Source: JBDTRY01 sp039931435 (GTDB lineage: Bacteria > Acidobacteriota > Thermoanaerobaculia > Gp7-AA8). From it: 23,391 nucleotides of DNA. Shown one piece after another: positions 1 to 8,477 of this stretch (the first letter of the stretch is position 1; every line of letters starts with the position of its first letter). The notes beneath the pieces are model-generated. The model worked only from the letters and a program-made list of their open reading frames with translations. It did no database searches and was not told where the DNA came from. The stretch lies in assembly GCA_039931435.1 (NCBI GenBank), contig JBDTRY010000038.1, positions 1-23,391 of the forward strand. The letters are read 5' to 3'. The position numbers and the translations under genes are program-made.

Positions 1-2
1 CC

Positions 3-2921
3 TGGATCAACCTGCGCGTGGAAACGGTACGCACGCTGGCCGACGCCGTGGCCGGGTTCGAACTGGCGCGGAAGGGCGTGACCGTTCTCTCGCGCGCGCA
101 GGCGCTGGCGCTCGTCGAGCGAGCCTGCGATACGGCGCTGCACCGGAATTCCTACTTCGGCGCCATTGCCGACCGCCCCGGACTGCATCGTGCCGTGCAG
201 CGCGCGCTCGACGATCTTCGCCTGGCTGGCGCCCTCATAGATCGCATTCCGGACTGGACGTTTGAAAATCCGCGCAAGGCAGAGGATCTCGCTCGGATTT
301 TTACTGCCTACGGCGAGGAGATGGTTCGTGGAGTGTTCGTGGACCGTGTCGGGGTGCTGGAGAGGGCCGTTGAAATTCTGAAGGCCGGAGGTCGTGGGCC
401 GTATGACGAGAAGGCCATCTGGGTGGTCCTCGAAGACCGTCATCGCGGCCAGACCGAAGTCGATTTTCTGCGGCTGGTGGCGGGAGAGCCTGGCACTGCG
501 AGCGCGACGGCTTACGGGATTGAATTTCCTGCGGATGGGGAAACCGGCGCAACCGGTGCCGACGTCTGCGTGAATCTCCGAAACGTGGAAGCAATCTTCG
601 TCCGTGCCAGCGGAGAGGAGAACGAGATTCGAGGGGCGTTGCGGGCAGTATTGTCCGAGGGCATCGCCTTCGACGACGTGGAAATGCTCTACACCGATCG
701 TGACGGCTATCTCGCCAGATCCTTCGAGTTGACTTCGGAATTGAACGTACCGGCGACATTCGCCGAAGGAATCGCGGCGTCCTTTACGCGGACGGGCATG
801 GCCGTGCTTGGGTTTCTAAGTTGGGTTGGCGGTGGTTTCGAGGCCTCAGCGATCCAGAAGATCGCCCTGGCCGGTGCGTTGAAGCTTTCTCAGTTCGCTC
901 CGCCGGAATCCAGGGTCAGCCCGCAGGCCATTGTCCGCATCCTGCGGGAGTCTGCAATTGGCTGGGGACGCGATCGCTACATTCCCCGTCTCGATGCTCT
1001 TCTCGCCGAGCAGGAGCGGGCACTCGGCGATCCCGAACTGCACGAGGCGCGGCGCCGGGGCCTGATTCGCGATCGCAATGCAGCTCTGGCTACGCAGAAG
1101 CTCTGCGCGAAGCTCCTGCAACTGGCCGCGCCGTTCGATGATGCCGGAGACATCGAAGTCTCCAGCCTGGCGGCTGCTGCAGCAGAGTTCATCGAAGAGG
1201 TGGCGGCCTCTCGCAACGAGATCGACGGCATGGCCCGTCAGGCTCTCCTGCGCATGCTTCGTGAGCTGGCCGCACTTCCATCACGTGAGATCAAACGTGC
1301 CGAAGCAACGGACCGCCTTCGGGACGCGGTCCTGCATCTTCACGTCGCGGCAAGTAATCCGCGCCCCGGGCACCTTCATGTTGCTCCGATTCGCCTGGGC
1401 GGCTGGTCAGGGCGGCATCGCATCTTCGTTCTCGGACTCGACGATTCCCGCCATCCGGGAAGAGGAGCGCAGGATCCCGTGCTGCTCGATTCGGAGCGCG
1501 TGGCCATGAACGGCGTCATCGATCCGGGCAAACTCACACTGACCAGCGATCGCCCCTCCCGCAGACGAGAAGAATTTTTCTCGATGCTCACTCGATGCGG
1601 CGGTTTCGGGGATCAACGCCGCATGACCTTCTCCTACTCGTCGCTCGAGCTGCTTCATGAACGCGATGGCTTTCCGTCCAGCACGATGCTCGATATCTAT
1701 CGTGAAACCTCGGGCGATCGTCAGGCAACCTATGAAGCACTGCTGGCGGCAATGGGCGAGCGCCCTGTCGGATTCGTTCCGGAGACTGTCCCTCTCAATG
1801 AGAGCGAGTGGTGGTTTTCCGAGACCTTTACCCGCGCACGGCCGTCTGTCCTCGGCCAGATCGAGAAGGCATACCGCTGGCTCGGTGACGGAAGAAATGC
1901 CGAGGAGGCACGCGATAGCGAAGATTTCACCAAATGGGACGGCAGAATCGAAGCTCCACCGGATCGTCTCGATCCCCGTCTTTCGGAGAAGGTGTTTTCC
2001 GCTTCCCGCCTGGAGAGACTGGCGGGCTGCCCTTACCGTTACTTCCTTCAGTACCTGCTTCGGATCGAGCCTCTGGAAACGCTGGACCGGGAGCCGGAGA
2101 CCTGGCTCTCTCCGCGTGATTTCGGTTCCCTTCTGCACGAGGTGCTGCAGGAATTCATGGAGGTGATTTGCGCCCAGGGAGAAAAAGCGAGCCTGGCTCG
2201 GCATCGGAAGCGGATCGAGGCGGTTGCCGTCGAGGCGCTGGGGCGCTGGCGGATTACGGTCCCGCCTCCGAATGAGAGCGCCTTCGAACACCAGCGAGAG
2301 GATCTGTTCGACGCCTGTGAGGTATTCCTTCGGACCGAAGAACTGGAGTGCGGCGCCATTACCCCGATGTTCTTCGAGGTTCCGTTCGGCGAATCGGATT
2401 CTACGCTTCCGGACTTTGCCATAACACTGGGAGTGGACCGGCGCATCCGCCTTCGCGGACGGATCGACCGCGTCGACAGCGACGACAACGAACCGCTGTG
2501 GGACGTCTGGGATTACAAGTCCGGCTCGACCTGGAAATATGAACGCGGCGGCAGACTGGCCCGGGGAACGCGCATTCAGCATGCGATCTATGCCAGGGCC
2601 GTCGAAGCCATGCTCGCGGCCAGAGGGGCCGGGGAGTCGCTGCGTCGTTCCGGTTATTACTTTCCAACCAGAAAGGGAGGAGGCCGGCGCAATGCGGTCA
2701 GCACGGATGCCGATGAGTTGCGCCACGTGCTGAATCTGCTCTGCGACGTGGCCGGATCGGGGACGTTCGTGCACGGACTGGCTGACGAATGCACTTTCTG
2801 CGACTACGCACAGATCTGCGGTGGCGGCCCTCTGGCCGCGGCGCGATCCGAACGGAAGTTGCAGCAGGGCAGTGAGAACCGTGGGCTGGAAGCGTGGCTG
2901 AAACTCCAGGAGATCGATTGA
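3..2921 (+). CDS. addB: AddB-like helicase/nuclease subunit (5' end outside window)
   Basis: This is the AddB-type subunit of an AddAB (RecBCD-like) double-strand-break resection complex, acting in the cytoplasm with the AddA encoded just downstream. The reading frame is already open at base 3 (WINLR before the first GTG at 18), so the true start and the N-terminal nucleotide-binding region lie upstream of the window. Numbering from the GTG at 18, the C-terminal PD-(D/E)XK nuclease shows GRID with D817 and then DYK with D832 and K834. Four cysteines, C671 (GCPYRYF), C925, C928 and C934 (CTFC...IC), match the AddB 4Fe-4S clamp that brackets the nuclease domain. The central region has decayed helicase character, typical of AddB. 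The stop codon TGA overlaps the TTG start of addA. A generic 'PD-(D/E)XK nuclease family protein' label is the fallback; the Cys pattern plus the adjacent AddA make AddB the best call. Confidence 0.88.
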   Translation, partial: WINLRVETVRTLADAVAGFELARKGVTVLSRAQALALVERACDTALHRNSYFGAIADRPGLHRAVQRALDDLRLAGALIDRIPDWTFENPRKAEDLARIFTAYGEEMVRGVFVDRVGVLERAVEILKAGGRGPYDEKAIWVVLEDRHRGQTEVDFLRLVAGEPGTASATAYGIEFPADGETGATGADVCVNLRNVEAIFVRASGEENEIRGALRAVLSEGIAFDDVEMLYTDRDGYLARSFELTSELNVPATFAEGIAASFTRTGMAVLGFLSWVGGGFEASAIQKIALAGALKLSQFAPPESRVSPQAIVRILRESAIGWGRDRYIPRLDALLAEQERALGDPELHEARRRGLIRDRNAALATQKLCAKLLQLAAPFDDAGDIEVSSLAAAAAEFIEEVAASRNEIDGMARQALLRMLRELAALPSREIKRAEATDRLRDAVLHLHVAASNPRPGHLHVAPIRLGGWSGRHRIFVLGLDDSRHPGRGAQDPVLLDSERVAMNGVIDPGKLTLTSDRPSRRREEFFSMLTRCGGFGDQRRMTFSYSSLELLHERDGFPSSTMLDIYRETSGDRQATYEALLAAMGERPVGFVPETVPLNESEWWFSETFTRARPSVLGQIEKAYRWLGDGRNAEEARDSEDFTKWDGRIEAPPDRLDPRLSEKVFSASRLERLAGCPYRYFLQYLLRIEPLETLDREPETWLSPRDFGSLLHEVLQEFMEVICAQGEKASLARHRKRIEAVAVEALGRWRITVPPPNESAFEHQREDLFDACEVFLRTEELECGAITPMFFEVPFGESDSTLPDFAITLGVDRRIRLRGRIDRVDSDDNEPLWDVWDYKSGSTWKYERGGRLARGTRIQHAIYARAVEAMLAARGAGESLRRSGYYFPTRKGGGRRNAVSTDADELRHVLNLLCDVAGSGTFVHGLADECTFCDYAQICGGGPLAAARSERKLQQGSENRGLEAWLKLQEID

Positions 2922-5900
2922 GTACCCCGCTTCCTGATGACGATGTCCGCGAGGCCATCCGCACGAAGCTCGAGGTATCCATGCTCGTCGAGGCCGCCGC
3001 CGGAACCGGGAAGACCAGGAGCCTGGTGTCGCGGATGGTTTCCCTCGTGCGCACCGGACGCTGTGAGATCGACACCATGGCTGCAATCACCTTCACCATC
3101 AAGGCCGCGGCACAACTTCGGGAACGGTTCCAGGAGGAGATCGACTCCGCCGCGCTGGAGGCGCCCCCGGGCCCTGAACGACAACGGTTGCAGACGGCGC
3201 GGGACAATCTGGCGCGATGCTTCATCGGGACCACGCATTCGTTCTGCGGCCGCCTCCTCAGAGAAAGGCCCGTCGAAGCAGGACTGGATCCGGACTTCGT
3301 CGAGCTGGAGGAGGTGGCTACCGACCTTCTCGGACACGAATTCTGGACCGGTTACGTTGAGAAGCTCGTGGCCTCAGGTAACCCGCTCCTTCAGTCACTC
3401 CGGGAAGCGGGACTGTCGGCCCGGCTTCTCCGGGAGGGGTTCATCCAGCTCGTCCAGTATCCCGATGTCACGATCATCTTCGAGCAGACGGAACGGCCGG
3501 CAATCACCCATGTGTTCGAGGAATTGATCGCACATGTTGAAGAGATCGTTCAGGACCTGCCCGACGAACATGACGGCCATTCGCCCGACGCGTTCGAGAT
3601 CCTGATTCGCGGGTTGATCCAGAGAATCCGTGTCATCGACCGCCGTGACGTAGAGGCCCAGCTCGGTCTGCTCGAGTACGCCAGTCACGCTTCACGAAAG
3701 CCAACACAGAAGAACTGGCCCGACAAAAAGCGAGCGAAAAAATACGGTGAGGATTACCGGGAGTTCGTTCTCAATCGACTGCGGCCGGTCACCGAACGCT
3801 GGAGTGAGTACGTTCACGGAATTGCCATGGCCCTCCTTCTGCCCGCGGTGCGGGTCTTCGAGGAGGAGCGGCGCCACGCCGGACGTTTGTCTTTCCAGGA
3901 CCTGCTCATGCGTTCGCGTGACCTGCTGCGCGACCATCCGGACGTGCGCCGCTATTTCCAGCGACGGTTCACCCATCTTCTCGTCGACGAGTTTCAGGAT
4001 ACGGATCCCGTTCAGGCAGAGATCATGTTTTACCTCACCGCTGAGGATCCGAAAGAGCGGAACTGGAGGCGAATTGTTCCTCGCCCGGGATCACTTTTCA
4101 TCGTCGGCGATCCGAAGCAGTCCATCTACCGCTTCCGCCGCGCGGATATCACCACCTACCTTCAGGTCCGGGATCGGATCCGTGACACCGGCGGAGAGAT
4201 TCACCACCTCACCTCGAATTTTCGCTCCACGCCGGCGATCTGCACCTTCGTCAATGATGCCTTCCGCGGAGTGTTTTCGGGCGAGGCGGTAGCGAAGGGC
4301 CGGCAGGCTCAGTACGTAGAACTGACGCCGGCGCGAACCGACGGTGCCCTCTCCGGAGTCTTCTCCCTGGTATCCCCGGGGAACCGAAATGAAGACGTTG
4401 CCGTTGCCGAAGCAGCGTGCCTGGCGGCCTGGATTCGAAATGCCGTGACCGTGGGGCAGACCATCGACGACGGAGAGGGGGAGCGCCCGCTGCGATGGAA
4501 AGACTTCCTGCTTGTCAGCCATGGCAGACCGCGACTGGTCTTCTACGCCGAGGCTCTGGAGCGAGCGGGGATCCCAAGCGCCGTGACCGGATCGCGGGCA
4601 TTCGCCAGTGCTCAGGAATTGTCGCAGTTGATGCCTTTGCTGCGAGCAATTCTCGATCCGGAAGATCAAGTGTCCCTGGTGGCGTTTCTGCGAGGTCCGT
4701 TGTGCGGAGTGGATGATCAGGCGCTTTTCGAATTCGTGGAGGACGGAGGTCGATTTTCTTTCTTCCACGATGCGAAGCCTGAAACAACGGACGCGCGCCT
4801 TGCCGAAGGTCTGCGGATCCTCCACCAGGCCTTTCGGGAGGCGCGGCAGTTTCCGCCGGCTTCCACGATCTCCCGTCTTGTGGACCGGCTCGGTCTCCTT
4901 GCGCGTGCGGCGGCGGAGAAGCGTGGAGAGACCCGCAGCGGAAATCTACTCAAGGCGCTGGCCATCGCTCGGGAAGAGTCCGGGCGCGGCGCTTCTCTGT
5001 CGGCCATCGTCGATCTCTTCGGAACGCTGCTCGGGACGACGAACGACATCGAAGAGATGAACATCGATCCATCCGCCGAAGATGCCGTCCGCCTGATGAA
5101 TCTCCATCAGGTGAAGGGACTGGAAGCGTCCGTGGTGTTTTTGATCGACCCGGGCTCGCCGTTTACGAGGGATATCAAAATCCACGTCGACCGGTCGGAA
5201 GATGCGTCTCTGGGTTACATAACGCTCTGGAAGAAGACCGGCAAGTCCTCGTCGAAGTGCGTGGCAGCGCCGGCGGGGTGGTGCGATTACCAGTCGGTCG
5301 AGAGCGAGTTCGCCCGTGCCGAGAACGAACGGCTGCTCTATGTGGCGGGAACGCGCGCCAGGAATCTTCTGGTCGTCGGGGCGCGGATGGAAAAATCAGG
5401 GGCGATCGGAGGCCAATGGATCGAACTGGCGGCACGGGCACCAGATCCGCTGCCGCCCTCGCCCGGCCCTCCAGCGGTCCAGACCTCGATGGACTTCACT
5501 GCTGCTGTTGCCTCTCCGTTCGAGGAAGCGAGAGCCGAAATCGGAGCGCGGTTCGACGAGGCGCGGGAGATCTCCTACTCGGTGCTCCCGGTGACGAAAC
5601 TCAAGCACGGCAATCATCAGGACCTGGTGAAGATGGAGGAAGGCCTCGGGAAGGGGATGTCATGGGGGCGCGTTCTTCATCGTCTCTTCGAAGCGATCCT
5701 GCGCGACGAGTCCCTGAATGTGCGGCTTTACGCGGAGGACCTGCTCAAGGACGAAGAGCGCGAGCCGGCGGAGGTGGGCGAGGTGGTGGAGGTTGTGGAT
5801 TCGCTCCGGCGGTCACCTCTATGGCAGCGTGTCCTCCGCTCACCGCAGCGGCTGATGGAGGTGCCGTTCGCCGTGCTCGCTCCCTCCGCGGAACTTGGGT

Positions 5901-6145
5901 TGGCCGAGGAGCCGGATACACTTCTGCACGGAACGATCGACCTGGTCTTCATGGAGAACGACGTCTGGCAGGTGGTCGACTACAAGACCGATCGCACCGG
6001 AGGCGAGGGCAGACTCGAATCCCTCGTGGCCTGGTATGCCCCGCAGGTGCAGCACTACGTTCGCTTCTGGTCGCAGCTGACCGGACAGCCCGCACGCGGC
6101 GGATTGTTTTTCGTCGATGGGATGATCGAGCGCTGGCTGCCGTGA
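2918..6145 (+). CDS. addA: AddA-like UvrD-family helicase/nuclease
   Basis: This is the motor and nuclease subunit of AddAB: a superfamily 1A ATP-dependent helicase with a C-terminal PD-(D/E)XK nuclease, about 1075 aa. I chose the TTG at 2918 because it forms a 4-bp TTGA overlap with the addB stop and has an AGGAGA Shine-Dalgarno at 2908-2913; the in-frame GTG at 2894 lacks one. From that start: Walker A AAAGTGKT (26-33), motif II LVDEFQDTD (about 355-363), motif III GDPKQSIYRFRRAD (about 397-410), motif IV TSNFRST (about 432-438), motif V LHQVKGLE (about 729-736) and motif VI NERLLYVAGTRAR (about 803-815). The nuclease has GTID (D1008) and VVDYK (D1021, K1023), followed by a QVQHY segment. 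Overlap with addB indicates one transcript and translational coupling. All catalytic residues I looked for are present, so both activities should be intact. Confidence 0.92.
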   Translation: MSTPLPDDDVREAIRTKLEVSMLVEAAAGTGKTRSLVSRMVSLVRTGRCEIDTMAAITFTIKAAAQLRERFQEEIDSAALEAPPGPERQRLQTARDNLARCFIGTTHSFCGRLLRERPVEAGLDPDFVELEEVATDLLGHEFWTGYVEKLVASGNPLLQSLREAGLSARLLREGFIQLVQYPDVTIIFEQTERPAITHVFEELIAHVEEIVQDLPDEHDGHSPDAFEILIRGLIQRIRVIDRRDVEAQLGLLEYASHASRKPTQKNWPDKKRAKKYGEDYREFVLNRLRPVTERWSEYVHGIAMALLLPAVRVFEEERRHAGRLSFQDLLMRSRDLLRDHPDVRRYFQRRFTHLLVDEFQDTDPVQAEIMFYLTAEDPKERNWRRIVPRPGSLFIVGDPKQSIYRFRRADITTYLQVRDRIRDTGGEIHHLTSNFRSTPAICTFVNDAFRGVFSGEAVAKGRQAQYVELTPARTDGALSGVFSLVSPGNRNEDVAVAEAACLAAWIRNAVTVGQTIDDGEGERPLRWKDFLLVSHGRPRLVFYAEALERAGIPSAVTGSRAFASAQELSQLMPLLRAILDPEDQVSLVAFLRGPLCGVDDQALFEFVEDGGRFSFFHDAKPETTDARLAEGLRILHQAFREARQFPPASTISRLVDRLGLLARAAAEKRGETRSGNLLKALAIAREESGRGASLSAIVDLFGTLLGTTNDIEEMNIDPSAEDAVRLMNLHQVKGLEASVVFLIDPGSPFTRDIKIHVDRSEDASLGYITLWKKTGKSSSKCVAAPAGWCDYQSVESEFARAENERLLYVAGTRARNLLVVGARMEKSGAIGGQWIELAARAPDPLPPSPGPPAVQTSMDFTAAVASPFEEARAEIGARFDEAREISYSVLPVTKLKHGNHQDLVKMEEGLGKGMSWGRVLHRLFEAILRDESLNVRLYAEDLLKDEEREPAEVGEVVEVVDSLRRSPLWQRVLRSPQRLMEVPFAVLAPSAELGLAEEPDTLLHGTIDLVFMENDVWQVVDYKTDRTGGEGRLESLVAWYAPQVQHYVRFWSQLTGQPARGGLFFVDGMIERWLP

Positions 6146-6183
6146 GCCCTTTGCGAAAACGACAGTCCGGTCCTGAATTCGCC

Positions 6184-6189
6184 TACAAT
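6184..6189 (+). promoter_or_regulatory. Putative -10 box (TACAAT) for the secreted-protein gene
   Basis: TACAAT lies 37 bases before the ATG at 6227, giving a predicted leader of about 30 nt that contains AGGAGG at 6215-6220. No good -35 is visible at the expected distance. The same TACAAT hexamer precedes three other genes in this window (13993-13988 minus, 14012 plus, 11017 plus), which supports it as a housekeeping -10 variant here. Inference only. Confidence 0.4.
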
Positions 6190-6226
6190 ACCGCCTCAAC
6201 TTGTTCAACAAATCAGGAGGCTCCGC

Positions 6227-7087
6227 ATGTCCCGTCGTCTGCTCGTGCTCTCAGTCGTCTCGCTGGTGCTCTGTTCCTCGGTGTTCGCCGCCTCGAAGGC
6301 GAAACTGGTCAAGGACAAGAAGACCATCTCCCTCTCGAATGTCACCGCAACGCGTTTCGCACCGGCCGAGGGTCCGGCTCAGGTGATCCTGTTGTTCAGC
6401 GACGTCAAGCCGCAGGGACTGGCCGTCTTCGGTCCGTTTGGCGAGGAGATGATGGCAATCTCGAAGTGGGTCCAGGACAGCTCCGCACATGCCGTGAAAG
6501 TGGGGTATACCGAAGGTGAGGAAGCAAACTATTCGCTGAATGTCTACGGAGGCGAAGATACGTTCTCGTCGGGTGGAAGCCGCTCCGGGGATGACATGAT
6601 CGGCGTCTTCAGGAAGATCAACGGTACGGAATCGAAGATTTCGGGTGAGCTGAAATGGGACGGGCCTCCCGGAGTGCTGTCCGGCACCTTCGATGTGGTT
6701 CCCGATACTGTTCACGAAGCTCCGGTGGTCAAGGGAGCGGCCGTCGCCAAAAGTGAAGAGGCCGCAACGCTTCTCGGCTTTGCACGAGGGATGAGCAAGT
6801 TCAATCTGAAAGCGGCGCAGCCATACTCGGCTCGCGATCTCCAGGACGAGTTCGGTAAAGCCAAGGAGCAGATGGGGGAGAAGGTCGTCAAGGAAATGAT
6901 CAAGGAAATGATCGGCGATCCGAAAAAGCTGGAAACTCTGCTCAAGTCGGACGGAGCGTCACTACAGGAAGCGGGCGACAAAGCCGTCATCAGACTGAAA
7001 GAAACGATCAAGGACGCCAACGGCGAGGGGTCGACCACGCAGACCTTCTCGTTTTCCAGGGTGGCCGGGAAGTGGAAAATCGAATAA
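6227..7087 (+). CDS. Secreted/periplasmic protein of unknown function
   Basis: I do not recognise the family. The ATG at 6227 has a canonical AGGAGG six bases upstream. The 286-aa product begins with an Sec signal peptide (two Arg, hydrophobic core, probable cleavage VFA|AS after residue 21), so it is exported. The mature part seems to have two blocks. Residues about 25-160 are beta-rich with GGEDTFSSGG and SGDDMIGVF, ending in a GTFDV strand. Residues about 175-286 are helical then beta-rich, with a lysine-rich EKVVKEMIKEMIGDPKK helix and a C-terminal TFSFSRVAGKWKI strand resembling the closing strand of NTF2-like or DUF4878-type lipoproteins. It is 82 bases after addA and has its own promoter candidate, so probably not part of that operon. 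Confidence 0.8.
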   Translation: MSRRLLVLSVVSLVLCSSVFAASKAKLVKDKKTISLSNVTATRFAPAEGPAQVILLFSDVKPQGLAVFGPFGEEMMAISKWVQDSSAHAVKVGYTEGEEANYSLNVYGGEDTFSSGGSRSGDDMIGVFRKINGTESKISGELKWDGPPGVLSGTFDVVPDTVHEAPVVKGAAVAKSEEAATLLGFARGMSKFNLKAAQPYSARDLQDEFGKAKEQMGEKVVKEMIKEMIGDPKKLETLLKSDGASLQEAGDKAVIRLKETIKDANGEGSTTQTFSFSRVAGKWKIE

Positions 7088-7124
7088 CGCTTTGCGAATT
7101 TGCTGAAGCTTTACCGGCTCTCCC

Positions 7125-7152
7125 TTGATTTGTCCGCCGCTCGGGATATCGT
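7125..7152 (+). promoter_or_regulatory. Putative promoter of the SnoaL-like gene
   Basis: TTGATT (7125-7130) is followed after 16 bases by TATCGT (7147-7152). The predicted start is near 7159, leaving a short leader with AAGGAG at 7162-7167 before the ATG at 7175. Pattern match only, though position and spacing are sensible. Confidence 0.4.
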
Positions 7153-7174
7153 GTCTCGCAGAAGGAGAACGACC

Positions 7175-7543
7175 ATGGAACCAAGAGAGATCGGTGAATC
7201 GCTCGTAGAGTTGTGCCGCCAGGGAAAGAACTTGGAGGCCATTGACAAGTTTTACAGCCCGGACATCGTCAGCGTAGAGGCCCAGGCTGCGCCCGGAATG
7301 CCTGCAGAGATGAAAGGCATTGACGCCATCCGGGGCAAGAACAAGTGGTGGATCGAGAACCATGAAATCCACTCGGCCGAAGCAAAAGGGCCGTACGTGC
7401 TCGATGACCGCTTCTCGGTGGTCTACAACTTCGACGTCACGTCGAAAGCCGGACCCCAGGAAGGCAACCGCATGCAGATGGAGGAAGTGGCGGTCTACAC
7501 CGTGAAAGACGGCAAGATCGCGCGGGAAGAGTTCATGTACTGA
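7175..7543 (+). CDS. SnoaL-like / NTF2-like domain protein
   Basis: This is a 122-aa single-domain cytoplasmic protein with no signal peptide. The pattern is that of the SnoaL-like branch of the NTF2 fold: an N-terminal helix with LVELCRQGKNLEAIDKFY, a 'spDIVSVEA' strand, an IRGKNKWWIENHE helix, then strands FSVVYNFDVTSK, MEEVAVYTVKDGKI and the terminal EEFMY. Members act as small-molecule isomerases, cyclases or binding proteins, and the substrate cannot be read from sequence. The start is the ATG at 7175 with AAGGAG (7162-7167) upstream; in-frame codons further upstream lack such a site. Promoter-like and hairpin sequences on either side suggest a monocistronic unit. Confidence 0.82.
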   Translation: MEPREIGESLVELCRQGKNLEAIDKFYSPDIVSVEAQAAPGMPAEMKGIDAIRGKNKWWIENHEIHSAEAKGPYVLDDRFSVVYNFDVTSKAGPQEGNRMQMEEVAVYTVKDGKIAREEFMY

Positions 7544-7550
7544 AGGTTCC

Positions 7551-7580
7551 CTCCGCGGTCCGGCTGCACGGACCGCGGAG
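7551..7580 (+). terminator. Perfect 12-bp hairpin after the SnoaL-like gene
   Basis: CTCCGCGGTCCG (7551-7562), loop GCTGCA, then the exact reverse complement at 7569-7580. It starts 8 bases after the stop codon. There is no T-run, so it is either a U-tract-less terminator or an mRNA 3'-end stabiliser. Confidence 0.6.
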
Positions 7581-7740
7581 TCGGCCTGCAAGGTAGGGCG
7601 TCGGCCCCGGCCCCTGCTGCACGGCGTGCGGCCGTACCTGTCGCCCTCCGGCACGGATAAACTCGGCTTCGTGCACCAATTTCGAAGCATCCGGGCTGCG
7701 TGCGAGTCCACCCCACGATCGACTCACTCCTCATTCATTC

Positions 7741-7756
7741 TTTCAGGCCCCTGAAA
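7741..7756. repeat. Small inverted repeat upstream of the merR-like gene
   Basis: TTTCAG-GCCC-CTGAAA is a perfect 6-bp inverted repeat 13 bases upstream of the larger palindrome abutting the regulator start. CTGAAA at 7751-7756 could be a -35-like element. It may be a second regulator half-site set or coincidence. Confidence 0.3.
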
Positions 7757-7768
7757 TATTCATCGTTT

Positions 7769-7790
7769 AACACTGTTACATAACAGTGTT
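7769..7790 (+). promoter_or_regulatory. Palindromic operator abutting the MerR start codon
   Basis: AACACTGTT (7769-7777), spacer ACAT, AACAGTGTT (7782-7790) is a perfect 9-bp inverted repeat, and the ATG follows at 7791. A dyad of this size fits a dimeric winged-helix regulator and the adjacent gene encodes one, so autoregulation is likely. No Shine-Dalgarno separates the dyad from the ATG. With a -10 such as TACATA (7777-7782) inside the dyad, transcription would start at or next to the ATG, giving a leaderless mRNA. The dyad is directly visible; its function is inferred. Confidence 0.65.
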
Positions 7791-8477
7791 ATGTCCAAAA
7801 CGGATAAAATATGGACGATCGATGAGTTGTCGGCCCAGGTCAGTCTGGCTCTGGCAGATGGCTACGCGGGGCAGGACAGCGGCCGGATCCGCGACCTTCC
7901 CGATCTGCGCACCATTCGCTATTACACGACGATCGGATTGCTTGACCGGCCCACCGAGCTTCAGGGACGTACGGCGATGTATGGACCACGGCACCTCCTT
8001 CAACTGGTGGCCATCAAGCGGCTTCAGACCCACGGACTTACGCTTCGCGAGATCCAGCAGAAATTGCTGGGGCTGAGCCCGGGCAAACTCAGCGCCATCG
8101 CCGGGATCGAAGTGCCCACGACGACGATCCGTGATCGTGCAGAGAGAAAGGAACGAGCTTTCTGGAAATCGGGAGAGGAAGCACCGCCTTCCCGTTCCGA
8201 GATGCCCATGAGCGCCGGGGCAGAACACATCAACGCCATCACCCCCGCGTCCGGTCACCTCGCGGACGAAGTTGCATCCTCGGTTGATGAGCAAGGCTCC
8301 GGTCCGCAAACACTCACAGGTCTGCCGCTGTCCGAGGGCGTCGTCCTGCTTCTGGAGGCACGTTACGAACCTGACGCCGATGAAATGGAATCAATCCGAA
8401 TTGCCGCGGAGCCTCTCCTGAAGCTTCTCGAGATTCGACGACTGGTGCGTGCGCGCACGGAAAGGAAGTCATCATGA
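7791..8477 (+). CDS. MerR-family transcriptional regulator
   Basis: This 228-aa DNA-binding protein has a MerR-type winged helix at about residues 8-95. The segment IWTIDELSAQV, RTIRYYTTIGLLDRP and YGPRHLLQLVAIKRLQ, then GLTLREIQQKL, is the family signature (helix-turn-helix, 'R-YY--GL--P' wing, second HTH helices). The usual short N-terminus is interrupted by an insert (ALADGYAGQDSGRIRDLPDL) between the first helix and the RYY motif. The remaining ~130 residues are a low-complexity linker and a C-terminal helical patch (LPLSEGVVLLLE... LLKLLEIRRLV). No cysteine metal site is seen, so it is not a classical metal sensor. Its stop overlaps the next start by 4 bp (ATGA), so it is co-translated with the VIT/vWA gene. 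An inverted repeat abuts its ATG. Confidence 0.87.
   Translation: MSKTDKIWTIDELSAQVSLALADGYAGQDSGRIRDLPDLRTIRYYTTIGLLDRPTELQGRTAMYGPRHLLQLVAIKRLQTHGLTLREIQQKLLGLSPGKLSAIAGIEVPTTTIRDRAERKERAFWKSGEEAPPSRSEMPMSAGAEHINAITPASGHLADEVASSVDEQGSGPQTLTGLPLSEGVVLLLEARYEPDADEMESIRIAAEPLLKLLEIRRLVRARTERKSS

Noticed and set aside
1407..3086. 559-codon open frame on the minus strand opposite addB
   Set aside because: Antisense to a clearly coding nuclease gene; its translation is rich in Arg/Pro/Ala without recognisable domains, as expected of high-GC shadow frames.
5257..6519. 420-codon plus-strand frame across the addA 3' end
   Set aside because: Overlaps addA and the signal peptide of the next gene; the product is Gly/Arg-rich and lacks a Shine-Dalgarno. 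Shadow frame.
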